In this document: in pieces, positions 18,886 through 28,853 of the stretch
Layout: each line of letters begins with the position of its first letter
Numbering within the stretch: position 1 is the first letter of the stretch
Source of the DNA: Acinetobacter sp. SAAs474
Lineage (GTDB): Bacteria; Pseudomonadota; Gammaproteobacteria; Pseudomonadales; Moraxellaceae
DNA: 64,000 bases
Direction: 5' to 3'
Assembly: GCF_032823475.1 (NCBI RefSeq)
Contig: NZ_CP127913.1
Location: 62,001-126,000, forward strand
Program-made: the position numbers and the translations under genes
Notes under the pieces: model-generated
Told to the model about the DNA's origin: nothing
Database searches by the model: none
Seen by the model: the letters and a program-made list of their open reading frames with translations, nothing else

Positions 18886-18952
18886 AATAGAATAATATGG
18901 GTTGTATTGGGTATGAAAACTGTAGATTTTTTATATCTAATATTAATAAGAG

Positions 18953-20200
18953 TGATGTGTGCTGATAAAAACGAAGACTTTAACTTGGTAAACTATAGAT
19001 ACTCATTAGGAGTTTACCATGAGCAAAAAACAAAAGACTTATACGGCAGAATTTAAAGCTGAAGCAATAAAAGCCATTGAAGAAAACAAAGGTAATGTTT
19101 CCGAAACAGCACGGCAACTCGGTATTTCCATGCAAACTTTATCAAATTGGTACAAGAAAGCAAAAGCAGGCACATTGGCTGGTACACAACAATATTAGCC
19201 CGATCTCGTTGCTTTACTCGAAGAAAATAAGAAACTTAAACAACAACTCAAAACTGCCGAAATGGAGAGAGTTTCTAAAAAAAGCGGCAGCGTACTTTGC
19301 CAAAGAAAGTCAGTGAGGTACGCTTATATGAAAGAGCACAAAAACACATACCCAACTACGATGATGGCTGGATTGCTGAATGTCTCAGTATCAAGGTTTA
19401 AGCCAACGAAAAATTCAAAGCAATCAACAGACAATATTGGTCAAAATTGCCCATGAAAAGACCAATGAAAGCTATGGCTATATTCGGCTGACCAAGTATT
19501 TAAAGGCTCAAGGTATCCAAATTAGCCAATATGCTGTGCGTTGCATTAAACAGAAGAATCACTGTATTGTAAGTGCCATAAGTGTTTTAAAAGAACTACG
19601 AATAGTGATAACAATCGTTCTGTCTACCATAATCTGCTAGACCAACAATTTTCAATGGAAACCCCGAATCAAGCATGGGTAAGTGACATAACGTACATTT
19701 GGACATCTGAAGGATGGTTATATCTGGCAGCCTTAAAAGACCTTTGTACTAAACAGGTAGTTGGGTATAGCGTAAATGAACGGATGACGTCACAGCTTGT
19801 TTGTAATGCGTTGAGTATGGCTATTCGCAATCATAAGCCAACTAAAGGCCTGATCGTTCATTCAGACAGAGGCCGTCAATATTGCAGTCATGAATATCGG
19901 AATATGCTTGAAAAATATGAATTTCAGGGTTCAATGAGTAAGAAAGGAGACTGTTTTGACAATGCTCCAATTGAAAGTTTTTGGGGAATATTAAAGAACG
20001 AACTTGTACATCATCGGAACTATAAAACCAGAGATGAAGCTAAAGCAGATATTACAAAATACATAGAGCTATTTTATAATCAGCAGAGAATTCAGAAAGG
20101 TCTGCATTTTAAGACACCAAATCAGACAGCAGAGGACTTTTACAAGTTGGCTGCATAGAATCTCCCAAGTGGAAGTGTCCTGTTATTTCGGCACACATCA
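18953..20200 (+). mobile_element. IS3-family element, decayed
   Basis: Terminal repeats TGATGTGTGCTGA and TGATGTGTGCCGA (read inward), with GAG duplicated on each side (18950-18952, 20201-20203). 1248 bases. A shortened inverted copy with identical damage lies at 2917-3348. Confidence 0.92.
19019..20158 (+). pseudogene. IS3-family transposase genes, broken
   Basis: orfA begins at 19019 (MSKKQKTYTAEFKAEAIKAI), meets TAG at 19196-19198, and its usual end FLKKAAAYFAKESQ is in another frame. orfB is spread over 19321-20158; the DDE core WVSDITYIWT, LIVHSDRGRQYCS and NAPIESFWGILKNE is readable only from 19655. It cannot make an active enzyme without several frame changes. Confidence 0.85.
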
Positions 20201-20451
20201 GAGACTGAAAATAGTGACGATGGAAATAATTTGGTAAAAAGTTGTTTTTGTCGGTTAATAGCTTTAGCTCATAATATAATCTTTCATTATGGTTAGAAAA
20301 TTTTTTCTATCAATAAGATAAATTATTTTATTTAAGACTTTTTTGATTTTTTCTAATTTTAGTAAAGTTACAGCAGAAGCTTCTATTATTGACTGCAATA
20401 ATTTTTTATTAGAAGTTTATTTTAAGTTTAATGTTATTAGGATTGTATATT
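20201..20451. other. Non-coding AT-rich stretch
   Basis: Between the IS and the glycosyltransferase gene. Very AT-rich, with no convincing gene or terminator; it presumably holds the promoter of the 20452-23276 operon. Confidence 0.35.
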
Positions 20452-21234
20452 ATGTATACTAACCCTACATTTTCTATAATTATTCCTACATTCAATAGAC
20501 CTAATGAGCTTGTTAGATGTCTTGATAGTGTTTCAATTCAAACCTTTAAAGATTATGAGGTAATAGTTGTAGATGATGGTTCAAAAAAAAAGATAGATGA
20601 AGAACTATTAAATAATTATAAATTTAAGGTAACGTATATTAATAATACAGTTAATCTTGGAGCTGCTAGTGCAAGGAATATTGGTATAAAAGCTGCAACG
20701 GGAAAATATTTAAGTTTTTTAGATGACGACGATGAATATTGTGAAACTTTTTTAGAAGATTCCTTGTCTGTATTAAATAAGAATCCCGAAATTACTCTAA
20801 CCTGGTGCTCAGTAAGATATGTTAACCCTACTGGTTACATTGACCCTCCTGAAATCCAAGAAATTTTTGTAAAAAAGATAGATGTATTTAAAAAATTACT
20901 AAGTATAGGTATAGGCCACGGGGTAACTATAAGGGCCTCTCATATAAATCGAATGAAAAGTGTTTTTGATGAAAATATTAGATTAGTTGAAGATACAGAT
21001 TTATTTATTAGGCTTTTATCTAGTGGTTTGGTTCCTTATTTTATTGCTGGCAAGGCTAAAGTCAAAGTACATAACCATGATAAAACAAGAATGACGTCAT
21101 CTAATTTTAATTTTTTACGTGCGAAAGAGTCAAAGTTTTTATTAAAGAAACATGAGGAATTTTTTAGTAAATACCCATCTCTAAAAAAACAATTAGAAAG
21201 CCATATTGTTTATTTAGAAGGAACCGAAATATGA
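20452..21234 (+). CDS. Family 2 glycosyltransferase
   Basis: 260 residues with the GT-A fold signature: FSIIIPTFNRPNELVRCLDSV, VIVVDDGSKKK, NLGAASARNIGIKAATGKYLSFLDDDDEY (DxD motif) and RLVEDTDLFIRLL near the C-terminus. It would transfer a sugar from a nucleotide-sugar, most likely onto the pathway product. The start at 20452 (MYTNPTFSIII) fits the family better than the frame start at 20431. Its stop overlaps the next gene (ATGA), so it is part of the same operon. Confidence 0.88.
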   Translation: MYTNPTFSIIIPTFNRPNELVRCLDSVSIQTFKDYEVIVVDDGSKKKIDEELLNNYKFKVTYINNTVNLGAASARNIGIKAATGKYLSFLDDDDEYCETFLEDSLSVLNKNPEITLTWCSVRYVNPTGYIDPPEIQEIFVKKIDVFKKLLSIGIGHGVTIRASHINRMKSVFDENIRLVEDTDLFIRLLSSGLVPYFIAGKAKVKVHNHDKTRMTSSNFNFLRAKESKFLLKKHEEFFSKYPSLKKQLESHIVYLEGTEI

Positions 21235-22361
21235 TTTTAAAAAAAATAGATAAATATTTGTCTTCTTCATTTAAGAAAGCTTTAAAGACTATAGAAGAGG
21301 ATGTAATTCCAGTCTTAAAGGATGAATGTGATAGAGTTCATTATAATTCTGAATTTCCATCAGAAACATTTAATAAGATAAAAGAGAAAAAGTTGTTGTC
21401 AACTATTATAGATAGTGATAGAAATTATTATATTTTTAATGTCTATGATCATTTTTATTTTACATATCTTTTATCTAAGGTTTGTGCATCAGCTGGTATG
21501 ATATATGCTATGCATATTGCTCAATTGCATACAATTTATAAAAATAAAATATTAAGTAAAAAAGATGATGAACTTAATATTTTTATTGAAAATCAATTAT
21601 TAATTGCTTCTGCTACATCAGAAATAGGTAAAGGGGGAGATGTTTCTAGAAGTATTGCTACTATAGAAAAAGGAGATAATGATACTTTATATTTAATGAA
21701 AAAATGCTCTGTGATCTCTTATGCAGATTATGCAGATGGTATTTTACTAACAGCTAATAGTTTTGAAAATAAACAAATTTTTATTTATATTGATAAAAGT
21801 AAGTACAAATTAAAGCTGATGAGTAAATGGGATGCGATGGGATTAAGGGGAACATGTAGTAATGGTTATGTTTTGGAAGCAAAATTTCATGAAAATGATA
21901 TATTATCTATTTCATCCAAAGAAATTGTTAATAATTTTATAATGCCATATAGCCATATACTCTGGGCTGCATGTTGGTTTGGTATAGCATCAAATTCGTT
22001 TGAAAAAACTTTAGTTTATTACAAGTTAAATACAATTAGTAATGCTCAAATTTCAGAAATATATAACAACCTGCTATTGGTTGAAAACTCTATAACTCTA
22101 AACTTAATAAATTTTGAAAAAGGACGGGATGATGATTTTATGAAAAAATTAGAACTTACGTCTTTAAAATCTCAAGTTTCAGAACTTTGTATTAATGTTT
22201 GTCTCGATTGCCTTAAAGTTTTAGGTATAAATGGCTATATTAATGATTCTAAATATAGCATAACACGAAATATAGCTGACTCTTTATCTTCAATAGTTAT
22301 GATAAATAATAACAGGATTAATAATTCAATTTCAGAGTCGTTGAAAATTTTAAAGACTTAA
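21231..22361 (+). CDS. Acyl-CoA-dehydrogenase-like flavoprotein
   Basis: 376 residues with the general plan of acyl-CoA dehydrogenases: an N-terminal helical domain, ATSEIGKGGDVSRSIATIE, KCSVISYADYADGILLTAN, then SKWDAMGLRGTCSNGYVLE, the beta-domain signature, and a helical C-terminus with CLDCLKVLGINGYI. In loci with free carrier proteins such enzymes oxidise a carrier-tethered aminoacyl group. It could act on the species bound to the carrier at 6979, although an IS now separates the two halves of the locus. I cannot place the catalytic glutamate with certainty. Confidence 0.72.
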   Translation: MILKKIDKYLSSSFKKALKTIEEDVIPVLKDECDRVHYNSEFPSETFNKIKEKKLLSTIIDSDRNYYIFNVYDHFYFTYLLSKVCASAGMIYAMHIAQLHTIYKNKILSKKDDELNIFIENQLLIASATSEIGKGGDVSRSIATIEKGDNDTLYLMKKCSVISYADYADGILLTANSFENKQIFIYIDKSKYKLKLMSKWDAMGLRGTCSNGYVLEAKFHENDILSISSKEIVNNFIMPYSHILWAACWFGIASNSFEKTLVYYKLNTISNAQISEIYNNLLLVENSITLNLINFEKGRDDDFMKKLELTSLKSQVSELCINVCLDCLKVLGINGYINDSKYSITRNIADSLSSIVMINNNRINNSISESLKILKT

Positions 22362-22409
22362 TCTGTTATAGAACAAAAACATTTCGAATCACTTTTTTGG
22401 GACTATTTT

Positions 22410-23276
22410 ATGAAACCATTGAATTTATTTTTAAATGAACTTTTAACTGTTGAGTCTGGCATATCAACTGAAAAAAAAATATGGTACAAAGAAAATTTCA
22501 ATAAGAAAGTAATAGATTACTATGAAACTATAAAACCTGGGGTGGTTAAAAGAGATTTAAAAACTGGAAAACCAATTTTAAAGAAATTAACTGTTAAAGA
22601 GTATTTTTCAACATTGGGCGTAATACATTTATTCAAACCAGATGATCAAAATAGTTTGAAAATAATGCAATATCACTCAATAAATGCATTAGGTTTTGTA
22701 GGTTATCAATTTGGTGAGGCTTTATTGTATGATTTAGGTTTTTATGTTCCAACTAAAAAAAAATACAATGATACTTTATTTGATTCACTATATTTAGGCG
22801 GGCTTAGTGATGATATATGGAGTGAAGATGTTTCTATATTTCCATCTAATAGTGAATCTTTTGGAAAAATTATTTTAGCTACTCATATTAATCTGTGGGA
22901 AGGTAGTTTTAAAGGGATAGATGGTTTAAATTATTTTGAAGATTTAAAAAAACCAGTTATTCAAGATAAAATTATACTGGAAGCTTTTTCATATAATATA
23001 AGTGTATTGAAAGGATTGTTTAAAGTGAGTAAGGGAATAGATATATTGGATATATTCAAAGAAAATTTGAAATCTGATGATCTCTTTTCTGAACTTTTTA
23101 AATTGCATGGTGTAGGTATTTTATCTGGTGTCCTTGCAGCAATGCATTTGTGTGGACCTTATGGTTTTTATGATTTATACATTAAAAACAAAATAAGCTT
23201 TGATGAATTCTCTATGTCAATAGTTGAATATATAGAGAAATTTTCCAACTACGATGTTTTTGAATTGTATATGTAA
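22410..23276 (+). CDS. Unrecognised protein
   Basis: 288 residues, no signal peptide, no obvious membrane span, rich in lysine and aromatic residues. Segments NALGFVGYQFGEALLYDLGF and GVLAAMHLCGPYGFYDLYI faintly recall lysozyme-like or transglycosylase-type phage proteins (YQFGE...; HL-G-G), but this is only resemblance and I would not assign it. It follows the acyl-CoA-dehydrogenase-like gene by 48 bases and probably shares its transcript. An IS5-family element begins just after its stop. Confidence 0.55.
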   Translation: MKPLNLFLNELLTVESGISTEKKIWYKENFNKKVIDYYETIKPGVVKRDLKTGKPILKKLTVKEYFSTLGVIHLFKPDDQNSLKIMQYHSINALGFVGYQFGEALLYDLGFYVPTKKKYNDTLFDSLYLGGLSDDIWSEDVSIFPSNSESFGKIILATHINLWEGSFKGIDGLNYFEDLKKPVIQDKIILEAFSYNISVLKGLFKVSKGIDILDIFKENLKSDDLFSELFKLHGVGILSGVLAAMHLCGPYGFYDLYIKNKISFDEFSMSIVEYIEKFSNYDVFELYM

Positions 23277-23284
23277 TCTTATTA

Positions 23285-24136
23285 GAGTTCTTTCATAAGT
23301 CATTTTCTGCTCAGTTCCATATTATAAATTCCAGCAATTAAATTAAATCTTAAACCCAGTCTTTTTCCTCGGTTACGATATCGCTCAGCAAGAATTTTAA
23401 AGGTTTTCAAACGACCAAATATATGCTCAATGCTGATTCTCCTCTTGTTTATTTCTTGATTATAAATTTTCAGCTCAGGATCTAGTGTGCAACGCTTTTT
23501 TGCTTTTAATGGCAATAGACTATTCGGATACACAGCATAAAATCCTTGATAGCCCTTATCTGCAAGAATAAAGCCACCTACAGGAATCTGATGCAAGTTA
23601 CGTTTGAACAATTCGAAATCATGCACAGCACCTCGGCTTGTACATAAACTCAGAATTTGCTGAGTTCTATAATGAATGATCGCTTGAACTTTGAAAGTAT
23701 ATGCTTTCTTCTTGCCGCTATAGCTTTTTTTCTGTTTTTTTAGGCCGTTGTATTGGAATTTCTGTAGCATCTACGATCACCACCTTCCAGTCTATGCCTT
23801 CACCTTCTGGCAAATGCTTCGGTAAATTAAATAGATTAGACTTGATGAGGCAATCCTCTATATGACGCATAATTCTTGAAGCTGTGGGCTCTGAAACTCC
23901 GTAACTTGTAGCAACATGAAATAAGGTTCGGTATTCACGCCAATAGCTTAGGCATAAGAGAATCTGATCCTCTATGCTTAATTTGGGTGGCCTGCCTTTG
24001 GAAGGAGTTTGCTTCTTTAATTGCTCAACCATTAAATCAAAAGTTGACCACGAGATGCCTGTATAGCGCTTAAACTGTGTTTCAGAAAGCTTTTTTGAGT
24101 CGATGTATTTCATCTACAAATTATGTACGAATACTC
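23285..24136 (-). mobile_element. IS5-family insertion sequence
   Basis: Around 850 bases holding a two-frame transposase. The ends share GAGT...CATAA-like inverted sequence; exact borders and a target duplication are not clear, so limits are approximate. Confidence 0.75.
23300..24113 (-). CDS. IS5-family transposase in two overlapping frames
   Basis: The first frame (23718-24113) has the N-terminal HTH domain (GRPPKLSIEDQILLCLSYWR) and the first catalytic segment VVIVDATEIPIQRPKK. The second (23300-23770) has LADKGYQGF and RRISIEHIFGRLKTFKIL. They overlap at CCTAAAAAAAC and GAAAAAAAGC, slippery runs that would let a frameshift join them, as in several IS5 subgroups. This is likely the natural organisation, not damage. 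Confidence 0.8.
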
Positions 24137-24196
24137 AGAAAATTAGAGACTAAATATTAGTCAGAAGATGACTATTTTTTGATTTATGAAAGATAT

Positions 24197-25489
24197 CTAT
24201 TGATTGCTATTTTTAATATTTTTAATAGAAATATAGCTAAATAATTGTAAAATAATTATATATAAGAAAAATATATTCCAACTGTAATTGTTAATTAAAA
24301 AAGATGCAATTGGGACCGTAATTAATAAAGAAGCCGTCGATAGAGATGATGCTATAGAATATTTAAATGATGCTCTTGGTTCATCTATTGATCGCATTAG
24401 AAAATTTGAGAAAGTATAAGTGATGAAGCTGGAAGAGATGATATTAAGTGAAAATAAAATTATTAAAGCACTCTTGCTTTTATAATCTAGTGAATTTATA
24501 AGAATAAAAAGAAATATATTTGTGGTTTTTAAAATTAATGATGTAATCATTATTGATTTTAATGAAAATATTTTAGTTATATGTGGCCATAGATATCCGC
24601 ATAATAAGACAGCTAGTAAAGGGAGTATGATGTTAATTGTTCCAAAATATTCAAGCGTTAATTTAAATTCTTTGATTAAAAAAATTATAACAAATGATGA
24701 TAATGTTAAGTCGAATAGCTTATAGAATATTAAATAAATATATATTTCTTTTAGGCTATTAAAAACCGATTTTGATTCTTTAAAATTGTAAAGGCTTGTT
24801 GTTGCAATGAAGAATATTGAAATAATAGGAATCAATAACAATAGATGATATTTTTGTTTTTTGAAAAATTGTAACATTAATTTAAAACTTGATATTGAGA
24901 AAATCAAAGTACAAGCTAAAAATATAAAAGATGAAAATATAAATAAATAATTTAGATCTCCTTTGAATATAAGATTGAAAAGGAAAATTATTCCACCTCC
25001 TGCGAATATTGATGAGATCCTCCAGCCAAATATATGTAATGAAAGGGGGTGATGACGATTATCACTATTATAATTTTTAATTAAGTTTATATCTGTTAAT
25101 ATGTCAAAGCTAGCACCTAAGAATGCAAGATTAAATAGCATTATGTAAAAAAATTCCTTATTGCTGTTAATGGCTAAAACTAATATCAGGAAATTGAAAC
25201 CTATAATCATTACAAATAAAGATAACCAATTGTGAATATTTTTTGCCTTTATGTCATCTGCAAATCCACTCCATAAAAATTTAAAGGAATATGGAAGTAG
25301 TACGAAAGCCAATGAGGATATAAATGTTATTGAATAGCCTAAATCAGTTAGAACGGCTTGTAATGTTATTGTAAGAAAGCAATATATATATCCTGATAAA
25401 AAACCATAGCTAAAAATTTTCACTCGATTTGTGTTGTGCAATTTTTCATCACTTAAACTGGTTTTTATATTTAAAGTGTTTTTAGCCAT
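24197..25489 (-). CDS. AmpG-like MFS transporter
   Basis: 430 residues with about 12 hydrophobic spans. The early LLPYSFKFLWSGFADDIK resembles the signature of the AmpG muropeptide permease family (KFLWAPLVD). AmpG imports muropeptides; relatives in biosynthetic loci move peptides or sugar-peptides. Placed after the biosynthetic genes, it is most likely the exporter or importer of the product. It is convergent with the 20452 operon across the IS and has the same very low GC as the locus. Confidence 0.75.
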   Translation of the reverse strand: MAKNTLNIKTSLSDEKLHNTNRVKIFSYGFLSGYIYCFLTITLQAVLTDLGYSITFISSLAFVLLPYSFKFLWSGFADDIKAKNIHNWLSLFVMIIGFNFLILVLAINSNKEFFYIMLFNLAFLGASFDILTDINLIKNYNSDNRHHPLSLHIFGWRISSIFAGGGIIFLFNLIFKGDLNYLFIFSSFIFLACTLIFSISSFKLMLQFFKKQKYHLLLLIPIISIFFIATTSLYNFKESKSVFNSLKEIYIYLIFYKLFDLTLSSFVIIFLIKEFKLTLEYFGTINIILPLLAVLLCGYLWPHITKIFSLKSIMITSLILKTTNIFLFILINSLDYKSKSALIILFSLNIISSSFITYTFSNFLMRSIDEPRASFKYSIASSLSTASLLITVPIASFLINNYSWNIFFLYIIILQLFSYISIKNIKNSNQ

Positions 25490-25552
25490 AAGCTACAGTC
25501 TATATTATTTTTTTGAAAATTTGGGATGTGATTTTATTTTTTCCATTTTTTT

Positions 25553-26157
25553 TTAAAAAGTCATTAAAAAAACTATTTTTAATTTACTGTTGTTCGTTAA
25601 ATACGCTCTTAATAAATATATTTCATTCCATGATCTATTTTGTTCTAAAACCCAAGTTTTAGGATACTCAAATGGGTAAAATATGTCGTGAAAGTGAACT
25701 ATAATCCCAGGTTTTAGTCTGGGAATAATGTTGAAAACAATATGTCACTTCTAGATTTAGCTATGTGTGATGAGTCAATAAATATTATATCGTTTGCATT
25801 TAGGTCTTTAAATATTGAAACTTTTATATCTTGAATCATTTTTTCATATATTTCTATATTCTTTGAATCTTTTTTCTTTATTAATTTTTTTAGTCTACTT
25901 GGATTGGGGTCTATAAATGTAATTTTTGGTTTATTTTTTTCATATTCTATAACATCTAGTAAGAAGCCTGAAGAAAAACCAGAGCCAATCTCTATGATTT
26001 TATTTGGTTTGTAGCTTTTTATAATTGAGTAATATATAAAGGCATCTCCTTTTATCTGATAAAATTTTGTCAAATTTGTCAGTTATTTTAATCCATCTAT
26101 TCCATAATTTAAGCATATCTTCTATACTCAGCTCAATATTTGGAATATATTTGTTAT
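25553..26157 (-). pseudogene. Class I SAM-dependent methyltransferase, frameshifted
   Basis: The middle part (25714-26073) has IIEIGSGFSSGFLLDVIE, the SAM-binding motif I, and ITFIDPNPSRL. Upstream residues (SIEDMLKLWNRWIKITDKF) are in a second frame, and the C-terminus RLKPGIIVHFHDIFYPFEYPK in a third. Removing one C near GTGACATATTG restores the last junction. The 5' end is cut by an IS982-family fragment at 26158. It was probably a tailoring methyltransferase of the locus. Confidence 0.75.
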
Positions 26158-26687
26158 TTAAATTTTTGAGATAATGGTGTTTATTTTCTCCTTTAATCTG
26201 CTTTTTAAATCTTGGCTAATGTAGCCTCGATCCGCATAAATCTTGGCTTCTAAGCCGTTAACTAATTGCTCAACCATTTTGATGTCAGCAACATGACCAT
26301 TTGATAAAGCTGAACATGCTATTTCACCCAATTGATTCATCGCAATATGTAATTTACAACCATAAAACCAACCCATCGAACTTTTACCACGAGTTGCAAT
26401 TTTAGCTAGAGATTTATGGCGCTGAATCCGTTGATTTTTACAGACTGGTAGTGTTGTTGAATCAATCCATAAATATTGTTTATCTTGACCTTTTATCAGT
26501 GACACATGTAAAGCATGTAGGGCGAGTTGGTGCATATTGCTCAAATGAATCATACGTTAATAACAAGATAAGTACTTAAATAAATGAATTTTGTCTTCTT
26601 TGAGCCATGCGAAAAAGGCTTTGAAATTATTGAAATGAGAGCATTTGTACCAAATGGCAATAAAGCAGATCTCTGAAATTGTGAGTT
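26158..26687 (-). mobile_element. IS982-family fragment
   Basis: Carries the transposase middle part (YLWIDSTTLPVCKNQRI and IYADRGYISQDLKSRL), closely related to the element at 15323. Both ends are missing: it stops at the methyltransferase remnant on one side and the IS2-like end on the other. Confidence 0.88.
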
Positions 26688-27656
26688 TGTATTAACCCCC
26701 AATTAAAACGGACACTCAAAATTAAGATCTAGGCATAGAACTAGAGTTAAGGAGTGTCTTATGGAACGTATTGAAGTTATTACATCGGCTCAACGTCGTA
26801 GACGTTATACAGGTCAACAAAAAGCACAGTTTGTTGCTATGACCATGCAACCTGGATCATCCGTTTCTTCTGTTGCTAGACAGTATGGTATTGCCCCAAG
26901 TTTACTGTTTAAATGGAAGAAACTTATGCAAGATGGTGGAGTAATTGCCGTGGAAGCCAATGATCAAGTCGTCAGTGTTTCAGACTACAATGCACTATTA
27001 AAAAAAGTAAAACAGCTTGAACAAATGCTTGGTCGAAAGATCGTCGAAGCAGAAATTCTCAAAGATGCTTTAGAGATTGCTCAGACAAAAAAGTACATAT
27101 CGCATATGCCCTTATTACCACCAGACGATACCCAACACAACAAATAGCGCTGACACTCGGTGTGGCGAGATCGAACCTTTATCGTCGCTTAAAGCAACCA
27201 AATCCGACCTCTCGTTCGAGATATAACAAAATGGAGGATCGCATTCTATTGCCTATGATTCGGGACATCTGTGACCAACGCCCCAGTAATGGCTATAGAC
27301 GTATTACCGCACATCTTAACCGTCACTTAAAGGCAAATACGATGTCATTAAAACAAGTGAATCATAAGCGTATTTACCGCATCATGAAACAGAATGATTT
27401 ACTGCTCACTCGACCTAAACGACTTCAGAATGATCGTACACATGAGGGTAAAGTTATTGTTTCGGAGTCAAATAAAAGGTGGAGTTCGGATGGCTTTGAA
27501 ATCAAATGTTGGAATGGTGAAAAAGTAAGGGTTGTCTTCAGTTTAGACTGCTGTGATCGAGAAATTATGAGTTATGCAGCAACAACAGCAGGCATCAGTA
27601 GTGAAATGGTCTGTGACATACTTGTACAGAGTATGGAGCGACGGTTCGGTATAGTG
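26688..27656 (+). mobile_element. IS2-like IS3-family element, right end lost
   Basis: Begins TGTATTAACCCCCAATTAAA like the copy at 1644-2916 (opposite orientation), with intact orfA and the first two thirds of orfB. It breaks off just after CGGTTCGGTA, where other IS debris starts. Confidence 0.85.
26761..27147 (+). CDS. IS2-like orfA
   Basis: 128 residues, differing from 2457-2843 at one or two positions (for example GRKIVEAE for GRKTVEAE). HTH SVSSVARQYGIAPSLLFKW followed by a coiled segment. Complete. Confidence 0.88.
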   Translation: MERIEVITSAQRRRRYTGQQKAQFVAMTMQPGSSVSSVARQYGIAPSLLFKWKKLMQDGGVIAVEANDQVVSVSDYNALLKKVKQLEQMLGRKIVEAEILKDALEIAQTKKYISHMPLLPPDDTQHNK

Positions 27657-27659
27657 TAA
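27162..27659 (+). pseudogene. IS2-like orfB, truncated
   Basis: N-terminal HTH_21 segment and first rve strand (RWSSDGFEIKCWNG with the first aspartate, FSLDCCDREIM). It retains the 41 bases deleted in the other two copies but stops at MERRFGIV where the element is cut. Confidence 0.85.
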
Positions 27660-28225
27660 GCATCCGCTGAACACCACTTTTTCTCACTCCAGAATCTCGC
27701 GATAGTGTCCACTAAAATTTGATCTGACCCCCAAAAGTTAAACTTTCTTTGTTCAATAATAGTCTTTTGGACTCCACGACTTCGTATACTTTGCTTTAGA
27801 TTAGAACGCTTATTTTGTTTTTCTAATTCTTTATGCTGTTGCTGAAAGCTTCTTTCAACTGTTAACGCAAAAGAGATCAAGAAGAAAATATATGCATCAA
27901 GAACAGAAGTAAGATTGGATATCTTTGACTATATTGAGGTGTTCTACATTTCAAAACACAGACATAGCTCTAATGGTCAGTATGCGGTTTTAGCGAGAAT
28001 GCAGACGTTAATACTCTTTGCAACATTTTGGCGGTAGGACATACCGTTTTGTCTGTGGAGGCAAGATGTGGTAAAGGTCGTCCTGTGAAGCAGAAAGCAA
28101 GTGAAATCCGTAAGGAAGTTACCTAAGCGCTTTTGCTTTTAGAATCCTTTACTTAAGCTAGTCGAAAATGGTGGGAGTATGTTAAATCGATGATGCCACT
28201 GAAAAGCTGTTGCATCTGCACTTTT
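27660..28225. other. Mosaic of IS debris
   Basis: Contains an IS3-type end (TGTCCACTAAAATTTGATCT), and near 27880-27985 the last part of an IS3 orfB (KKIYASRTEVRLDIFDYIEV, SSNG). 28000-28130 has open codons ending KGRPVKQKASEIRKEVT that I do not recognise. No intact gene. Confidence 0.6.
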
Positions 28226-28437
28226 GTAAGGCTGAGATTGGAGGTTTAAATTTTAAAACAACTGGTAGTCAAAAATTAAATACTAAAACAATTGAAAATA
28301 AAAGAAATAATTTAGATTACATGTTTGGTATCGGTCTGGGTTTAACTGATAAATCTAATTTAAATGTTTTTGCTTCAATTCGCCAAGAATTTAATAATTC
28401 TCTTGAAAATTGCATTAACTACAATTTTCATTTTTAA
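28226..28437 (+). pseudogene. C-terminal fragment of the beta-barrel gene
   Basis: About 70 codons, nearly identical to the end of the beta-barrel protein at 29458-30330 (IGGLNFK...QKLNTKTIENKRNNLDYMFG ... INYNFHF). The 83 bases that follow, up to the precursor start, also match those after the full gene. It is therefore one half of a tandem duplication of the locus, with the 5' part lost in IS debris. Confidence 0.85.
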
Positions 28438-28519
28438 TGTGTTATATTATAGCATTGTGTAGAACAAAAATAATATTTTTATAAAAAAATGTACTAAAAC
28501 AATAATTAGAGAAATTTCT

Positions 28520-28846
28520 ATGAAAAATTTTTTAACTGTCTTAATCTTATCATCGTTAATTGTGACGCCTGGATTTGCTCAAGAAAAAACATCTAATACC
28601 AGTTCAGCAAGTTTAGAACTCAATCAAGTATTTGATATAGAAAAATTTGATAATATTCAGGTATTAGAACTATCTCGTCAAGAAATGAAAGATACTCAAG
28701 GTGCTTTTGTTCCATTTATACCCGTTGCTGTTGCAGTTGGTACGCGTTTTATAACAAATCAATTTGTTAGTCACCAAATTAGGAATGGCATGCTAGCTTA
28801 TAGCACCTATAGTGCTGCCAATAAAATGAATAAGAATAATAATTAA
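28520..28846 (+). CDS. Bacteriocin-like precursor 1 (Sec signal plus GG-type leader)
   Basis: 108 residues in three parts. Residues 1-20 are a Sec signal peptide (FLTVLILSSLIV, likely cut GFA/QE). Residues 21-62 are a leader ending LELSRQEMKDTQGA, with L and S at -12/-11, E and M at -8/-7 and GA at -2/-1: exactly the spacing of class II bacteriocin double-glycine leaders. Residues 63-108 are a unique core (FVPFIPVAVAVGTRF...), hydrophobic then polar. Residues 1-62 are almost identical in the precursors at 30413 and 31303, while the cores are unrelated. The core length and hydrophobicity suggest a membrane-active peptide. A small zinc-ribbon membrane protein follows 7 bases later and is the likely immunity partner. 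Confidence 0.75.
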   Translation: MKNFLTVLILSSLIVTPGFAQEKTSNTSSASLELNQVFDIEKFDNIQVLELSRQEMKDTQGAFVPFIPVAVAVGTRFITNQFVSHQIRNGMLAYSTYSAANKMNKNNN

Positions 28847-28853
28847 ATATTTT

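Noticed and set aside
27572..27880. 102-residue frame on the minus strand
   Set aside because: It spans a junction of two IS fragments and has no family features.
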